64,000 nucleotides of DNA from Maricaulis sp048270265 (GCF_048270265.1 NZ_JBLWTD010000001.1:62001-126000), one strand, 5' to 3'. Shown: positions 1 through 8,177, numbered from the stretch's first letter. Numbers and translations: made by a program. The notes: generated by a model not told the origin, from the letters alone.

Positions 1-943
1 AGCGATCCTCGGCGAGCAGTTTCTCCCAGCGCCGGAAGCGGTCGGCATCGACATCGCCGGCCTTGATCGCCGCCTGGATGGCACAGCCGGGCTCGGACTT
101 GTGGGCACAGTCGGAGAATTTGCATTGCGTGGCGAGCTCGGTCAGGTCGGAAAAGACGCGGTCAATCCCGTCGCCGCTATCGCTCATGCCGAGCGAGCGC
201 ATGCCCGGCGTGTCGATCAGCCAGGCGCCGGAAAGGGTCGGGCGCAGGCTGCGCGCCGTGGTCGTGTGGCGGCCCTTGTCGTCACCCTTGCGATTGCCCT
301 GGGTCTCGCTCGCCTCGCCGGTCAGCCCGTTGAGAATCGTCGACTTGCCGACGCCGGACGAGCCGACCAGGGCCGCCGTCGCACCGGGCTGCAGCCAGGG
401 CAGGAGCCGGCCCAGCGCGGCCGTGTTGCGGGCATCGAGCGTGATGGCGCTGACATGGGGCGACAGCGCTTCGGCCTGGCGGACATAGTCGGCGGCGTTA
501 TCGACCAGGTCGGCCTTGGTCAGCACGATCAGCGGCTTGGTATCGCTGCTGGCGGCGAGGGTGAGATAGCGTTCCAGCCGCGCCGGGTTGAAGTCCGCAT
601 TGCAGGAGGTGACGATCATCAGCGTGTCGACATTGGCGGCGATCAGCTGGTGCATCAACACCGTGCCGGCGGCGCGGCGGCGCAGGATGGAGCGGCGCTC
701 GAGGAGGCGGGTGATGCGGTGTTCCGACGGGTCGAACAATACCCAGTCACCGACGGCCAGATCGCCGGCCTGCATGTCGCCGGGCAGGGTGAGGGTGATC
801 TCGCCATCGGGGGTGAGGGCCTGGACCCGGTCGCGATGCACATCGCACAGACGGGCCGGCGGTGTCGCCTCGAGCTCGCCCGGCTCAAGCTGGGTCGCGA
901 AATAGTCTGACCAGCCGAGTGCGGCGAGCGATGCGTCTGACAT
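1..943 (-). CDS. rsgA: Ribosome small subunit-dependent GTPase A (3' end outside window)
   Basis: RsgA is a circularly permuted GTPase that helps late maturation of the 30S ribosomal subunit. Reading leftwards from the ATG at 943, the protein starts MSDASLAALGWSDYFATQLE and continues through the OB-fold. It has the family stretch about Asp/Asn-rich tracts around 540-610, a P-loop VGSSGVGKS (about 345-371) and the C-terminal zinc site with Cys, Cys, His and Cys in the pattern CKFSDCAHKSEPGC (about 80-122). About 314 codons are visible and the stop lies beyond base 1, which fits a 330-350 residue family member. It is a single gene as far as seen; the next gene on this strand ends at 1059. Family assignment is secure. 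Confidence 0.95.
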   Translation of the reverse strand, partial: MSDASLAALGWSDYFATQLEPGELEATPPARLCDVHRDRVQALTPDGEITLTLPGDMQAGDLAVGDWVLFDPSEHRITRLLERRSILRRRAAGTVLMHQLIAANVDTLMIVTSCNADFNPARLERYLTLAASSDTKPLIVLTKADLVDNAADYVRQAEALSPHVSAITLDARNTAALGRLLPWLQPGATAALVGSSGVGKSTILNGLTGEASETQGNRKGDDKGRHTTTARSLRPTLSGAWLIDTPGMRSLGMSDSGDGIDRVFSDLTELATQCKFSDCAHKSEPGCAIQAAIKAGDVDADRFRRWEKLLAEDR

Positions 944-1058
944 GAAAGTGCCTTGTGTGTGGACGGATAGACCGCCGCCTGAAATCTGCGTTCCGGTGCT
1001 TTCCTAGCACATCGGGTGTGCGGTTCCAGTTTTCACGCCGGCCCCGAGCCCCCGCCGC

Positions 1059-1430
1059 TCACAGGCCCGATGCGAAGCGGGCGCAGAGCGCGGCGATTGG
1101 CAGGAAAAACACCCAGGACAGGTGCCGGCCCCGCGAGGCAACAAGCGCAGCGGCGCCGGAGGCGGCGAAAAGGGCCGCCATGACCCAGAGGAAACAGGCG
1201 GCGAAATCCATCGGGGTTTGTTGCAGCCGGACGAGGAGTGCGGCCATGCCGAGCCAGATGAGGGAGGTGAGGTGCCAGGCGACGCGGATTGTCGTCCGGG
1301 TCATGTCGGGACTGCCGAGAATGACCGGTAGTCCGTCAAGCCGCAGCAGCGGCCGGATCAGGCGGATCTCGCCGACAATCGAGTGCATGGCACTGACGGC
1401 AAGGAGGAGTGCGGCGGCGATGAGCAGCAT
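1059..1430 (-). CDS. Small four-helix membrane protein (paralogue of the adjacent gene)
   Basis: A 123-residue very hydrophobic protein with about four predicted membrane helices (roughly residues 1-20, 45-68, 73-95, 100-120). It aligns by eye with the protein encoded just upstream (1446-1820). Both carry a short motif of the form GxxxxxRPLL after helix 1, then a Trp-His-(Leu/Ile)-Thr-Ser segment at the start of helix 2 (VAWHLTSLIWLG here; YYCWHITSVLII there). The genes are 15 bp apart on the same strand and probably form an operon diverging from the TetR gene at 1889. I recognise no named function. Confidence 0.75.
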   Translation of the reverse strand: MLLIAAALLLAVSAMHSIVGEIRLIRPLLRLDGLPVILGSPDMTRTTIRVAWHLTSLIWLGMAALLVRLQQTPMDFAACFLWVMAALFAASGAAALVASRGRHLSWVFFLPIAALCARFASGL

Positions 1431-1445
1431 AGGAAAACGCCTTGT

Positions 1446-1820
1446 TCAGCGCAGCAGGAACGCGCACCAACCCAGCGCTGCGATCAGTGCGAAAAGTGAT
1501 GTGGAGGGGAAGCGGAGCGGGTTGATTGCGGCTTTCAGCCCGACGGCAATGCTCAGGCCGCAGAGCGCCGCGCTCAGGGCAGACAGCCCGAACAGGAGCG
1601 CGCTCTCTCCCGGATGGAGGGCCAGCCAGAGAAAGCCCGCAGCAATGAAGATGATCAATACGCTGGTGATGTGCCAGCAATAGTAATTCAGCCATTTCGA
1701 GAGGTGCGGCAGGCTGGTGTCCGCCAGCAGTGGCCGGGCCACGAAAACCCCTCCGGCGAATGTATGCACGGCAAAGGTCACCATGGCGGCCGCGGTTGCG
1801 GCGATCAGAATGAATGTCAT
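1446..1820 (-). CDS. Small four-helix membrane protein
   Basis: A 124-residue hydrophobic protein with about four transmembrane segments, same architecture as the 123-residue neighbour downstream. The conserved WHITS segment (about residues 49-53) and the upstream ARPLL suggest a tandem duplication. Its start lies 68 bp from the TetR regulator start on the other strand, and a 16-bp palindrome (1858-1873) sits between them, so it is the likely target of that regulator. The two proteins may act as a heterodimer; that is inference. Function unknown. Confidence 0.75.
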   Translation of the reverse strand: MTFILIAATAAAMVTFAVHTFAGGVFVARPLLADTSLPHLSKWLNYYCWHITSVLIIFIAAGFLWLALHPGESALLFGLSALSAALCGLSIAVGLKAAINPLRFPSTSLFALIAALGWCAFLLR

Positions 1821-1857
1821 GGCGATCTCGGTTCCTGCGCGGTGATGAGCGCTTTAC

Positions 1858-1873
1858 TAGAATGAATATTCTA
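1858..1873. promoter_or_regulatory. Probable TetR operator (perfect 6-bp arms)
   Basis: TAGAATGAATATTCTA has perfect 6-bp inverted arms (TAGAAT and ATTCTA) around a 4-base centre. It lies in the short divergent intergenic space between the membrane-protein pair (start 1820, minus strand) and the TetR gene (start 1889, plus strand), 16 bases from the latter. Position and symmetry are what is expected of an autoregulated TetR operator. It lies in an AT-rich patch inside otherwise GC-rich DNA. Confidence 0.6.
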
Positions 1874-1888
1874 TTATATGTTTCCCGA

Positions 1889-2467
1889 ATGGGACGCCTG
1901 TCAACCATTCGCGACGAGACCGTGTTCGCCGCCGCAGGTGCGCAATTGGCGAGCGAGGGCGCCGTCACGCTGCAGGGCCTGGTTGCCGCAACCGGTATCT
2001 CGATCGGCTCGCTCTATCACCGGTATGGCTCACGGGAGGGTTTGCTGGCGCAGGCCTGGATCGACGCCGTCTCGGCCTTTCACGACCGGTTTCTCGCAGC
2101 CCTGGCGGCCGAGAATGCGGAGGCTGGCTTGCAAGCCGCCCTGGCGACGCCCCGCTTCTGCCGCGAGGAGCGGTCACGTGCGATTATTCTGTGTTGCTGC
2201 CGTCAGGTCGATTTCATCGCGCCGGCGACGCCGCCTCCGAGCCTGCAGGTGCTGCGGACGATCAATGACAAGGTTGCGGCCGCCTTGCAGGCCTATGCTG
2301 ACAGCACGGGCCATTCACTCACGGCCTGCCGCATGGGCATGGTCGCCTTTCCCCTGGGCGCAGTGCGGCTCTATTTGCCCGGTCAGCCCGTGCCCGAGGA
2401 GGTGGACCGCTATGTCGAGGCCGGCTTTCGCGCGGCCATGACTGCAGACACCGGTGCCCGCACCTGA
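1889..2467 (+). CDS. TetR/AcrR family transcriptional regulator
   Basis: A 192-residue protein with the TetR N-terminal DNA-binding domain: helices around residues 3-50, including the recognition helix region ISIGSLYHRYGSREGLL. The rest is the variable ligand-binding helical domain with an unusual Cys cluster (ILCCCRQ). I chose ATG 1889 because the TetR fold begins immediately after it. An in-frame ATG at 1862 would put the start inside the palindrome at 1858-1873. No strong Shine-Dalgarno precedes either. It diverges from the two small membrane proteins and probably represses both itself and them. Its 3' end overlaps the convergent gene by 58 bp. Confidence 0.85.
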   Translation: MGRLSTIRDETVFAAAGAQLASEGAVTLQGLVAATGISIGSLYHRYGSREGLLAQAWIDAVSAFHDRFLAALAAENAEAGLQAALATPRFCREERSRAIILCCCRQVDFIAPATPPPSLQVLRTINDKVAAALQAYADSTGHSLTACRMGMVAFPLGAVRLYLPGQPVPEEVDRYVEAGFRAAMTADTGART

Positions 2468-3084
2468 GGTGCGACCTCTCCGGCCTGATAGCCGGCCCGG
2501 AGAACATCGACGATGATCCGAGGTGTCAGGACGCAGACTTCACCAGCGGGCTCGACCGGGCTGGGCTGATAGCCGTCAAAGCTCCAGGCGAATACACGGC
2601 CCCGCTGCCGGACGAGGGCGTCATTGCCGCCGGGCAGCGTGAAGAAGACGCCATCGGGCAGGCGCTCAAGCGGGGCTTTGTGCGTGATCTGGGTCCGGCT
2701 GCGCGAGTGGACACGGTCGGCATGCAGCAGGCGATTCATCGCTGCCGGCGAGGGGCGCTCGCCCAGTTCGGGCCGGGCGCGGCCAAAGGCCTGCTGGAAA
2801 GCGATATAGTCGGCATGGCGGCAGGTGCCGCAGGGCCGGTGACCGGCGGCGAGGGCGACGGCCTCGTCGGTGAAGAAGAGCTCGGTATAGACGCCGGGGC
2901 GCATGATCGGGCGCTGCCAGTCCTTGAAGGTGAGGGCGCAGGCGACCCAGGCCTGGTGGGCCCAGCGTTTCTCGCCGAGCCGGCGATGTTCGTCATGCAG
3001 GCAGCCGCGATTACCCATCAGGGTGCCGCGCGCCGGATGGGCGAGGATTTCCCCGAAGGGGGTGACGCGATTTTGCAGCGGCAT
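2410..3084 (-). CDS. Conserved hypothetical protein with Ada-like HRPCxxCR motif
   Basis: A 224-residue protein starting MPLQNRVTPFGEILAHPARG. ATG 3084 is preceded by GGAG at good distance, and the conserved part begins there. It belongs to a widespread uncharacterised family recalled from many Proteobacteria. Two features stand out: GNRGCLH (about residues 23-29) and FFTDEAVALAAGHRPCGTCR (about residues 70-90). The second strongly resembles the second half of the zinc-binding N domain of Ada (FFDTPEEAxAAGFRPCKRC), so metal binding or a DNA-repair link is possible but unproven. It is convergent with TetR and divergent from the monooxygenase, with the dyad 3163-3179 between. Confidence 0.8.
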   Translation of the reverse strand: MPLQNRVTPFGEILAHPARGTLMGNRGCLHDEHRRLGEKRWAHQAWVACALTFKDWQRPIMRPGVYTELFFTDEAVALAAGHRPCGTCRHADYIAFQQAFGRARPELGERPSPAAMNRLLHADRVHSRSRTQITHKAPLERLPDGVFFTLPGGNDALVRQRGRVFAWSFDGYQPSPVEPAGEVCVLTPRIIVDVLRAGYQAGEVAPQVRAPVSAVMAARKPAST

Positions 3085-3162
3085 GGGCAGCAGGCTCCGG
3101 TTGTGAAAGGGCAAGGGTAGCGCCTGATCTGCAGCTGGACCAAACCGCACTTGCGTCAATCG

Positions 3163-3179
3163 AGCGAACAGTGTTCACT
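3163..3179. promoter_or_regulatory. Inverted repeat AGCGAAC-AGT-GTTCACT, candidate operator
   Basis: The sequence AGCGAACAGTGTTCACT has 7-base arms with a single mismatch around a 3-base centre. It lies 39 bp upstream of the monooxygenase start (3218), in the gap to the divergent gene starting at 3084. The same arms and spacing (GTGAAC-N3-GTTCAC, perfect) recur upstream of the ferritin-like gene at 35892-35906, which suggests one regulator, probably TetR-type, for both. Confidence 0.55.
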
Positions 3180-3217
3180 TTTCTCGGGCCCAGCCCGCCA
3201 AGCCGAGGAGCGCATTC

Positions 3218-4714
3218 ATGTCCGACGAGCATTTTGATGTCCTGATTGTCGGAGCCGGGATTTCCGGCATTGCCGCGGCCTATCATCTACAGACCCGTTC
3301 GCCCGACCGCAGCTATGCGATCCTGGAGGCGCGCGAGGCAATCGGCGGTACGTGGGACCTGTTCCGCTATCCGGGCATCCGCTCCGACAGCGACATGTAT
3401 ACCTTCGGTTTCGCCTTCCGGCCCTGGACCGACGGCAAGGTGTTCGCCGACGGGCCGGCGATCCGCGAATACGTATCTGACACGGCGCGGCGCAATGGTA
3501 TCGAGGAGAAGATCCGTTTCGGCACCCGCGTCATCCACGCCAACTGGGACAGCGAGACGGCACGCTGGACGGTGCGCACCGAGCGCGGCGAGGACGGGCA
3601 GCGCAAGAGTTTTACCTGCAATTTCCTGATGATGTGCTCGGGCTATTATCGCTACGAGCACGGCTATATGCCGGACTTTCCTGGCATGGAGGACTTCCCC
3701 GGCACCATCATTCATCCCCAGCTCTGGCCGGAGGATATCGACTACACCGGCAAGAAGGTGGTGATCATCGGCTCCGGTGCGACCGCGGTGACGCTGGTGC
3801 CGGCAATGGCGGAAAAGGCGGCGCATGTGACCATGCTGCAGCGCTCGCCGACCTATATCGCCGCGCGGCCCTCACGCGACGGGTTTGCCGATTTCATGCG
3901 CAAGATCCTGCCCGAGAAGATCGCCTATTCGGTGACGCGGGCGAAGAACGTCCTGCTTAATATCTATATTTACCACCTGTCCCAGACGCAGCCGCGCCTA
4001 GTCAAGGGCCAGGTGCTCAAGGCGATCCGCCTGCACCTCGGGCCGGACTTCGACGTCAAAAAGCATTTCTCGCCGAGCTATAATCCCTGGGACCAGCGCT
4101 TCTGCCTCGCGCCAGATGGTGATTTCTTCGACGTGCTGGCTGACGGCTCCGCCTCGATCATCACCGACCATATCGAGTGTTTCACCAGCACCGGCATCAA
4201 GCTGAAATCCGGCGAGGAGATCGAGGCCGATCTGATCATCCCGGCGACCGGGCTGGAGATGCAATTGCTCGGCGGCATGACGCTCAGCGTCGATGGCGCC
4301 ATGGTCCGCGCCGCCGAAAAGGTGACCTATCGCGGCATGATGCTCAGCGATGTGCCCAATTTCGCGATCGCCTTTGGCTATACCAATGCCTCCTGGACGC
4401 TGAAGATCGACCTGACCTGCGAGCGCGTCTGCCGTCTGCTCAATCACATGTCGGCCAAGGGCTATGATTACTGCGTGCCGACACCGCCGGCAGATCTGGA
4501 GACCGTGCCGATGCTCGATTTCTCCTCGAGCTATGTCCAGCGGGCGATGGCACACCTGCCGCAACAGGGCGTGAAATCGCCATGGCGCACCTATCAGAAC
4601 TACGTCCAGGACATGTTCACCATCCGCTTCGGCAAGCTGGAGGACGGGGCGATGAAGTTCGGCCGGGCCGGCGACAAGGGGCAGCAGGCTCCGGCGCTGG
4701 AGGCGGCCGAGTAG
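3218..4714 (+). CDS. EthA/MymA-like flavin-dependent Baeyer-Villiger monooxygenase
   Basis: A 498-residue FAD- and NADPH-dependent class B flavoprotein monooxygenase expected to insert oxygen into ketones or oxidise sulfur groups. The FAD motif GAGISG is at residues 12-17, and the NADPH motif GSGATA at 185-190. The Baeyer-Villiger fingerprint FxGxxxHxxxWP reads FPGTIIHPQLWP at 160-171. The N-terminal run GGTWDLFRYPGIRSDSDMYT and the later ASWTLK stretch closely match Mycobacterium EthA as I remember it. Length is normal for EthA (about 490). It stands alone, with a candidate operator at 3163-3179. Natural substrate cannot be read from sequence. Confidence 0.9.
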   Translation: MSDEHFDVLIVGAGISGIAAAYHLQTRSPDRSYAILEAREAIGGTWDLFRYPGIRSDSDMYTFGFAFRPWTDGKVFADGPAIREYVSDTARRNGIEEKIRFGTRVIHANWDSETARWTVRTERGEDGQRKSFTCNFLMMCSGYYRYEHGYMPDFPGMEDFPGTIIHPQLWPEDIDYTGKKVVIIGSGATAVTLVPAMAEKAAHVTMLQRSPTYIAARPSRDGFADFMRKILPEKIAYSVTRAKNVLLNIYIYHLSQTQPRLVKGQVLKAIRLHLGPDFDVKKHFSPSYNPWDQRFCLAPDGDFFDVLADGSASIITDHIECFTSTGIKLKSGEEIEADLIIPATGLEMQLLGGMTLSVDGAMVRAAEKVTYRGMMLSDVPNFAIAFGYTNASWTLKIDLTCERVCRLLNHMSAKGYDYCVPTPPADLETVPMLDFSSSYVQRAMAHLPQQGVKSPWRTYQNYVQDMFTIRFGKLEDGAMKFGRAGDKGQQAPALEAAE

Positions 4715-4857
4715 GGGGCACCCTGATTGCGCATGATTTTTGCGGTTTCGGCGTAAATTTGGGGATTTCGGCCCGGATGTCACCCGCGCCGCGTGACCGG
4801 CTGGACTTTTCATCCAATCGCGGCCAGTCTGCGCGGATCAAGCTGTCGAGACCGATC

Positions 4858-4986
4858 ATGACGCGCGCCATCGCCCTTCCCCTCGCAGACCAGAACCGGA
4901 TCCGTATCCGCCTGCTCGGCCAGGCCGCGCTCATTTTGATTATCATCGGCCATAGCCTGACCGGAGCGCCGCTCGCCCCTGCCTGA
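4858..4986 (+). CDS. Ile/Leu-rich leader peptide of the ilvA attenuator
   Basis: A 42-codon open frame, M-T-R-A-I-A-L-P-L..., with seven Ile and about nine Leu. It includes the run L-I-L-I-I-I at codons 25-30 (CTC ATT TTG ATT ATC ATC, 4930-4947). It ends 26 bases before an intrinsic terminator and 112 bases before threonine deaminase, the first enzyme of isoleucine synthesis. This is the arrangement of a ribosome-mediated attenuator: stalling at scarce Ile-tRNA would leave bases 4962-4968 (CGGAGCG) free to pair with 5018-5024 (CGCTCCG) and break the terminator. The ribosome site is only a weak GAGA 8 bases upstream. Everything here is read from sequence; regulation itself is inference. Confidence 0.72.
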   Translation: MTRAIALPLADQNRIRIRLLGQAALILIIIGHSLTGAPLAPA

Positions 4987-5012
4987 CATCGACCTGATGC
5001 CGCCGCAGACCG

Positions 5013-5042
5013 AACCTCGCTCCGACCGGGCGAGGTTTTTTT
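5013..5042 (+). terminator. Intrinsic terminator of the ilvA attenuator
   Basis: AACCTCGC (5013-5020) pairs perfectly with GCGAGGTT (5030-5037) across a 9-base loop, and seven T follow (5036-5042). It lies between the leader peptide and ilvA, so it acts within the ilvA transcript rather than at the end of the monooxygenase gene. Bases 5018-5024 can pair instead with 4962-4968, giving an antiterminator. Confidence 0.85.
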
Positions 5043-5098
5043 GCGCCTCGCTCCAACCGCCCCGATCAGACCAAGCACCGACCCCAAGTGAGCCCGCC

Positions 5099-6319
5099 AT
5101 GATTTCAGATTTTGCCGCCGAGTTCGATTTTGTTGCCGATTGCCATGCAAGCGGCATGGGCGGTGTGCTGCGCACGCCCTGCCAGCGGGCCGAGGCGCTG
5201 AGCGAGCTGACCGGCTGCGACATTCGGGTCAAGCTGGAGAATTTGCAGGTGACCGGTTCTTTCAAGGAGCGCGGCGCCTATGCCAAGCTGGTCAGCCTGT
5301 CCCCGGCGGAGCGGGCGCGCGGCGTGGTGGCGGCCTCGGCCGGCAATCATGCCCAGGGCGTCGCCCGGCACGGGCGCCTGCTCGGCATCGAGACGGTGAT
5401 TTTCATGCCGGTCGGGACGCCGGCGATCAAGGTCAATGCGACGCGGGCCCTGGGCGCGACAGTGGAGCTCGCCGGCGCCGGTTTCGACGAAACCAGCCAG
5501 CTCGCACGCGACTATTGTACCGCCGAGGGGCGGGTGCTGGTGCATCCGTTTGATGATCCGCTGGTGATGGCCGGGCAGGGCACTGTGGCGACGGAAATGC
5601 TGGCCGATCAGGGCGATCTCGATGTCATCGTGGTGCCGATTGGCGGCGGTGGCCTGGCCTCGGGCGTCGCGCTGACGGCAAAACGGATCAAGCCGGAGAT
5701 CGAGATCATCGGCGTGCAGGCCGATCTCTTCCCGCCCTTCCACAACCTGTTTCACAGCGGCGACAGGCCCGTTGGCGGCATGACGCTGGCCGAAGGCATC
5801 GCCGTGCGCGAACCGGGCACGCTGACGCGGCGCATCATGGGCGAGATGCTCGATGATGTGCTGCTGGTCGATGAGCGCACGATCGAGCGGGCCCTGAACC
5901 TCTATCTGACACGGCTGCGTGTCCTGCCCGAAGGGGCGGGAGCTGTGGGCCTTGCGGCCGTGCTGGCGCATCCGGAGCGTTTCGCCGGCAAGGCGGTCGG
6001 CCTGGTGCTGACCGGCGGCAATGTCGACACGCGGCTGTTGTCATCCCTGCTCTTGCGGGATCTGGCCCGGTCGCGGCGGCTGGCGCGACTGCGAATCGAA
6101 CTGATCGATGTGCCTGGGCAGCTCTCTTCGGTCTCTCACATCATCTCCGAGGCTGGCGGCAATGTGACCGATGTCGCCTACCACAAGACCTTCTCGGATC
6201 TGCCGGCCAAGGTGACCTATATCGACATCTCGCTCGAGGCCCAGGACGCCGCCCATATGGACCGGGTGCATGCGGCCCTGCGCCAGGCCGGCTTCCGGGT
6301 CGAATTCGCCGACTACTGA
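5099..6319 (+). CDS. ilvA: Threonine ammonia-lyase (threonine deaminase) with ACT domain
   Basis: A 406-residue PLP enzyme converting threonine to 2-oxobutanoate, the committed step to isoleucine. The PLP lysine is K56 in GSFKERGA; the glycine loop GGGGLASG is near residue 182. The last ~75 residues (LRIELIDVPGQLSSVSHIISEAGGNV...) form a single ACT-like regulatory domain, as in the shorter ~400-residue class rather than the 500-residue E. coli type. The start at ATG 5099 is chosen because upstream in-frame codons would run through the terminator. The Ile-rich leader in front argues for the biosynthetic rather than the catabolic role. Confidence 0.93.
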   Translation: MISDFAAEFDFVADCHASGMGGVLRTPCQRAEALSELTGCDIRVKLENLQVTGSFKERGAYAKLVSLSPAERARGVVAASAGNHAQGVARHGRLLGIETVIFMPVGTPAIKVNATRALGATVELAGAGFDETSQLARDYCTAEGRVLVHPFDDPLVMAGQGTVATEMLADQGDLDVIVVPIGGGGLASGVALTAKRIKPEIEIIGVQADLFPPFHNLFHSGDRPVGGMTLAEGIAVREPGTLTRRIMGEMLDDVLLVDERTIERALNLYLTRLRVLPEGAGAVGLAAVLAHPERFAGKAVGLVLTGGNVDTRLLSSLLLRDLARSRRLARLRIELIDVPGQLSSVSHIISEAGGNVTDVAYHKTFSDLPAKVTYIDISLEAQDAAHMDRVHAALRQAGFRVEFADY

Positions 6320-6515
6320 GCGAGGGAGATGACATCTGCAGCCCGGGGCCTAATTTGCTCGGGCATAAGTTATACCTGCCGTGGGCCCCGGTTTCGGGCG
6401 AGAAAAGCGGCGGGTTTTCAACACTTCATGCCCGGACGCGACAAATTGCCATACAGATTTTGTGGAATCGCGCGATAAACCGGGACCAGACAGGCCAACA
6501 TCCTCGGGGGCATCG

Positions 6516-8165
6516 ATGCAATCGCCGCAGACACTCACACGCAGCGGGCTGGATTTCAGTACCGTAACAGTGCTTCTCATAACCGTGCTCGGAGCCCTCT
6601 GGGCGCTGTTTGCCGCGGCTTACGCTCCGGACGCTGCCATGAAGGGCCAGTCCTGGCTGCTCCTGGCCGGCTTCCTGACCGGTATCCTCCTGCTCGTCGG
6701 CAGTATCGCCAGTGGCGGTGTCGAGACCGATGAGCGCGAATACAATGAGAACCTGGTCAAGGCGGGCGTCATCGCATCGCTGTTCTGGGCTGCTGCCGGA
6801 CTGCTTGTCGGCGTCATCATCGCCTTCCAGCTGGCCTTCCCGATCATCAATATCGAGGACTGGGGCTTCACCAGTTTCGGGCGCCTGCGGCCGCTGCACA
6901 CCTCGGCGGTGATCTTCGCCTTCGGCGGCAATGTGCTGATCGCGACCTCCTTCTATGTGGTGCAGCGCACCTCGCGCACCCGGATCGCCGGCGGGATCTG
7001 GCCTTGGTTCGTGTTCTGGGGCTACCAGTTCTTCATCGTCATGGCCGGGTCCGGCTATCTGGTCGGCATCACCCAGTCCCGCGAATACGCCGAGCCGGAA
7101 TGGTATGCCGATATCTGGCTGACCCTGGTCTGGGTCGCCTATCTGCTGGTCTTCCTGGGCACGCTGTGGAAGCGCAAGGAGCCGCATATCTATGTGGCGA
7201 ACTGGTTCTACCTGGCCTTCATCGTCACCATTGCGATGCTGCACATCATCAATAATCTGGCCGTTCCGGTCAGCTTCTTCGGCTCGCACAGCTATTCCGC
7301 CTTCTCCGGCGTCCAGGATGCGCTGACCCAGTGGTGGTACGGCCATAACGCCGTTGGCTTCTTCCTCACCGCCGGCTTCCTCGGCATCATGTATTACTTC
7401 ATCCCGAAACGGGTGAACCGGCCGGTCTATTCCTACCGCCTGTCGATCATCCACTTCTGGTCGCTGATCTTCATCTACATCTGGGCCGGCCCGCACCACC
7501 TGCACTATACGGCGCTGCCGGAATGGGCGCAGACGCTGGGCATGGCCTTCTCGATTATGCTGTGGATGCCGTCCTGGGGCGGGATGATCAACGGCCTGAT
7601 GACGCTCTCGGGCGCCTGGGACAAGCTGCGCACCGACCCGGTCGTTCGCATGCTGGTGATCTCGGTTGCCTTCTACGGCATGTCGACCTTTGAAGGTCCG
7701 GTGATGTCGATCCGCGCCGTCAACGCGCTGTCCCACTATACCGACTGGACCGTTGGCCACGTGCACTCCGGTGCGCTCGGCTGGGTCGGCTTCGTGTCCT
7801 TCGGGGCGCTGTACTGCCTGGTTCCATGGCTGTGGAAGAAAGCCGGCATGTATTCCAAGGCGTTGGTCGACTGGCACTTCTGGATCGCGACCTTCGGCAT
7901 CCTGCTCTACATCACCTCGATGTGGGTTGCGGGCATCATGCAAGGTCTGATGTGGCGCGCCTATAACTCGCTCGGCTTCCTGGAATACTCCTTCGTGGAA
8001 ACCGTCGAGGCGATGCACATCTCCTACATCATCCGTGCGGTCGGTGGCCTGCTCTATCTGACCGGCGCCCTGATCATGATTTACAATGTCTATCGCACCA
8101 TCCGGAGCGATGAGACCGAAGCGGATGAGGCTGTCTCGCCTCAACCCGCGCAGATTCCGGCCTAG
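6516..8165 (+). CDS. ccoN: cbb3-type cytochrome c oxidase subunit I
   Basis: The catalytic, haem- and copper-binding subunit of the cbb3 terminal oxidase, in the inner membrane (549 residues, 12 or more membrane helices). The haem-copper ligands sit in LHTSAVIFAFG, WYGHNAVGFFL, the HH pair of AGPHHLHYTALPEW and the SHYTDWTVGHVHSG helix. ATG 6516 has GGGGG nearby upstream and begins a short hydrophilic lead into helix 1. First gene of a tightly packed cluster running to ccoS. The 196-base upstream gap shows no clear TTGAT-N4-ATCAA FNR/FixK box. Confidence 0.97.
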   Translation: MQSPQTLTRSGLDFSTVTVLLITVLGALWALFAAAYAPDAAMKGQSWLLLAGFLTGILLLVGSIASGGVETDEREYNENLVKAGVIASLFWAAAGLLVGVIIAFQLAFPIINIEDWGFTSFGRLRPLHTSAVIFAFGGNVLIATSFYVVQRTSRTRIAGGIWPWFVFWGYQFFIVMAGSGYLVGITQSREYAEPEWYADIWLTLVWVAYLLVFLGTLWKRKEPHIYVANWFYLAFIVTIAMLHIINNLAVPVSFFGSHSYSAFSGVQDALTQWWYGHNAVGFFLTAGFLGIMYYFIPKRVNRPVYSYRLSIIHFWSLIFIYIWAGPHHLHYTALPEWAQTLGMAFSIMLWMPSWGGMINGLMTLSGAWDKLRTDPVVRMLVISVAFYGMSTFEGPVMSIRAVNALSHYTDWTVGHVHSGALGWVGFVSFGALYCLVPWLWKKAGMYSKALVDWHFWIATFGILLYITSMWVAGIMQGLMWRAYNSLGFLEYSFVETVEAMHISYIIRAVGGLLYLTGALIMIYNVYRTIRSDETEADEAVSPQPAQIPA

Positions 8166-8177
8166 GGGGAGACGGCT

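Noticed and set aside
4997..5098. Longer ilvA reading frame starting at 4997.
   Set aside because: It would translate through the terminator hairpin and T run; the conserved enzyme begins at ATG 5099.
6350..6470. Candidate FNR/FixK site before ccoN (TTGCC-ATAC-AGATT).
   Set aside because: The right half does not match and symmetry is poor.
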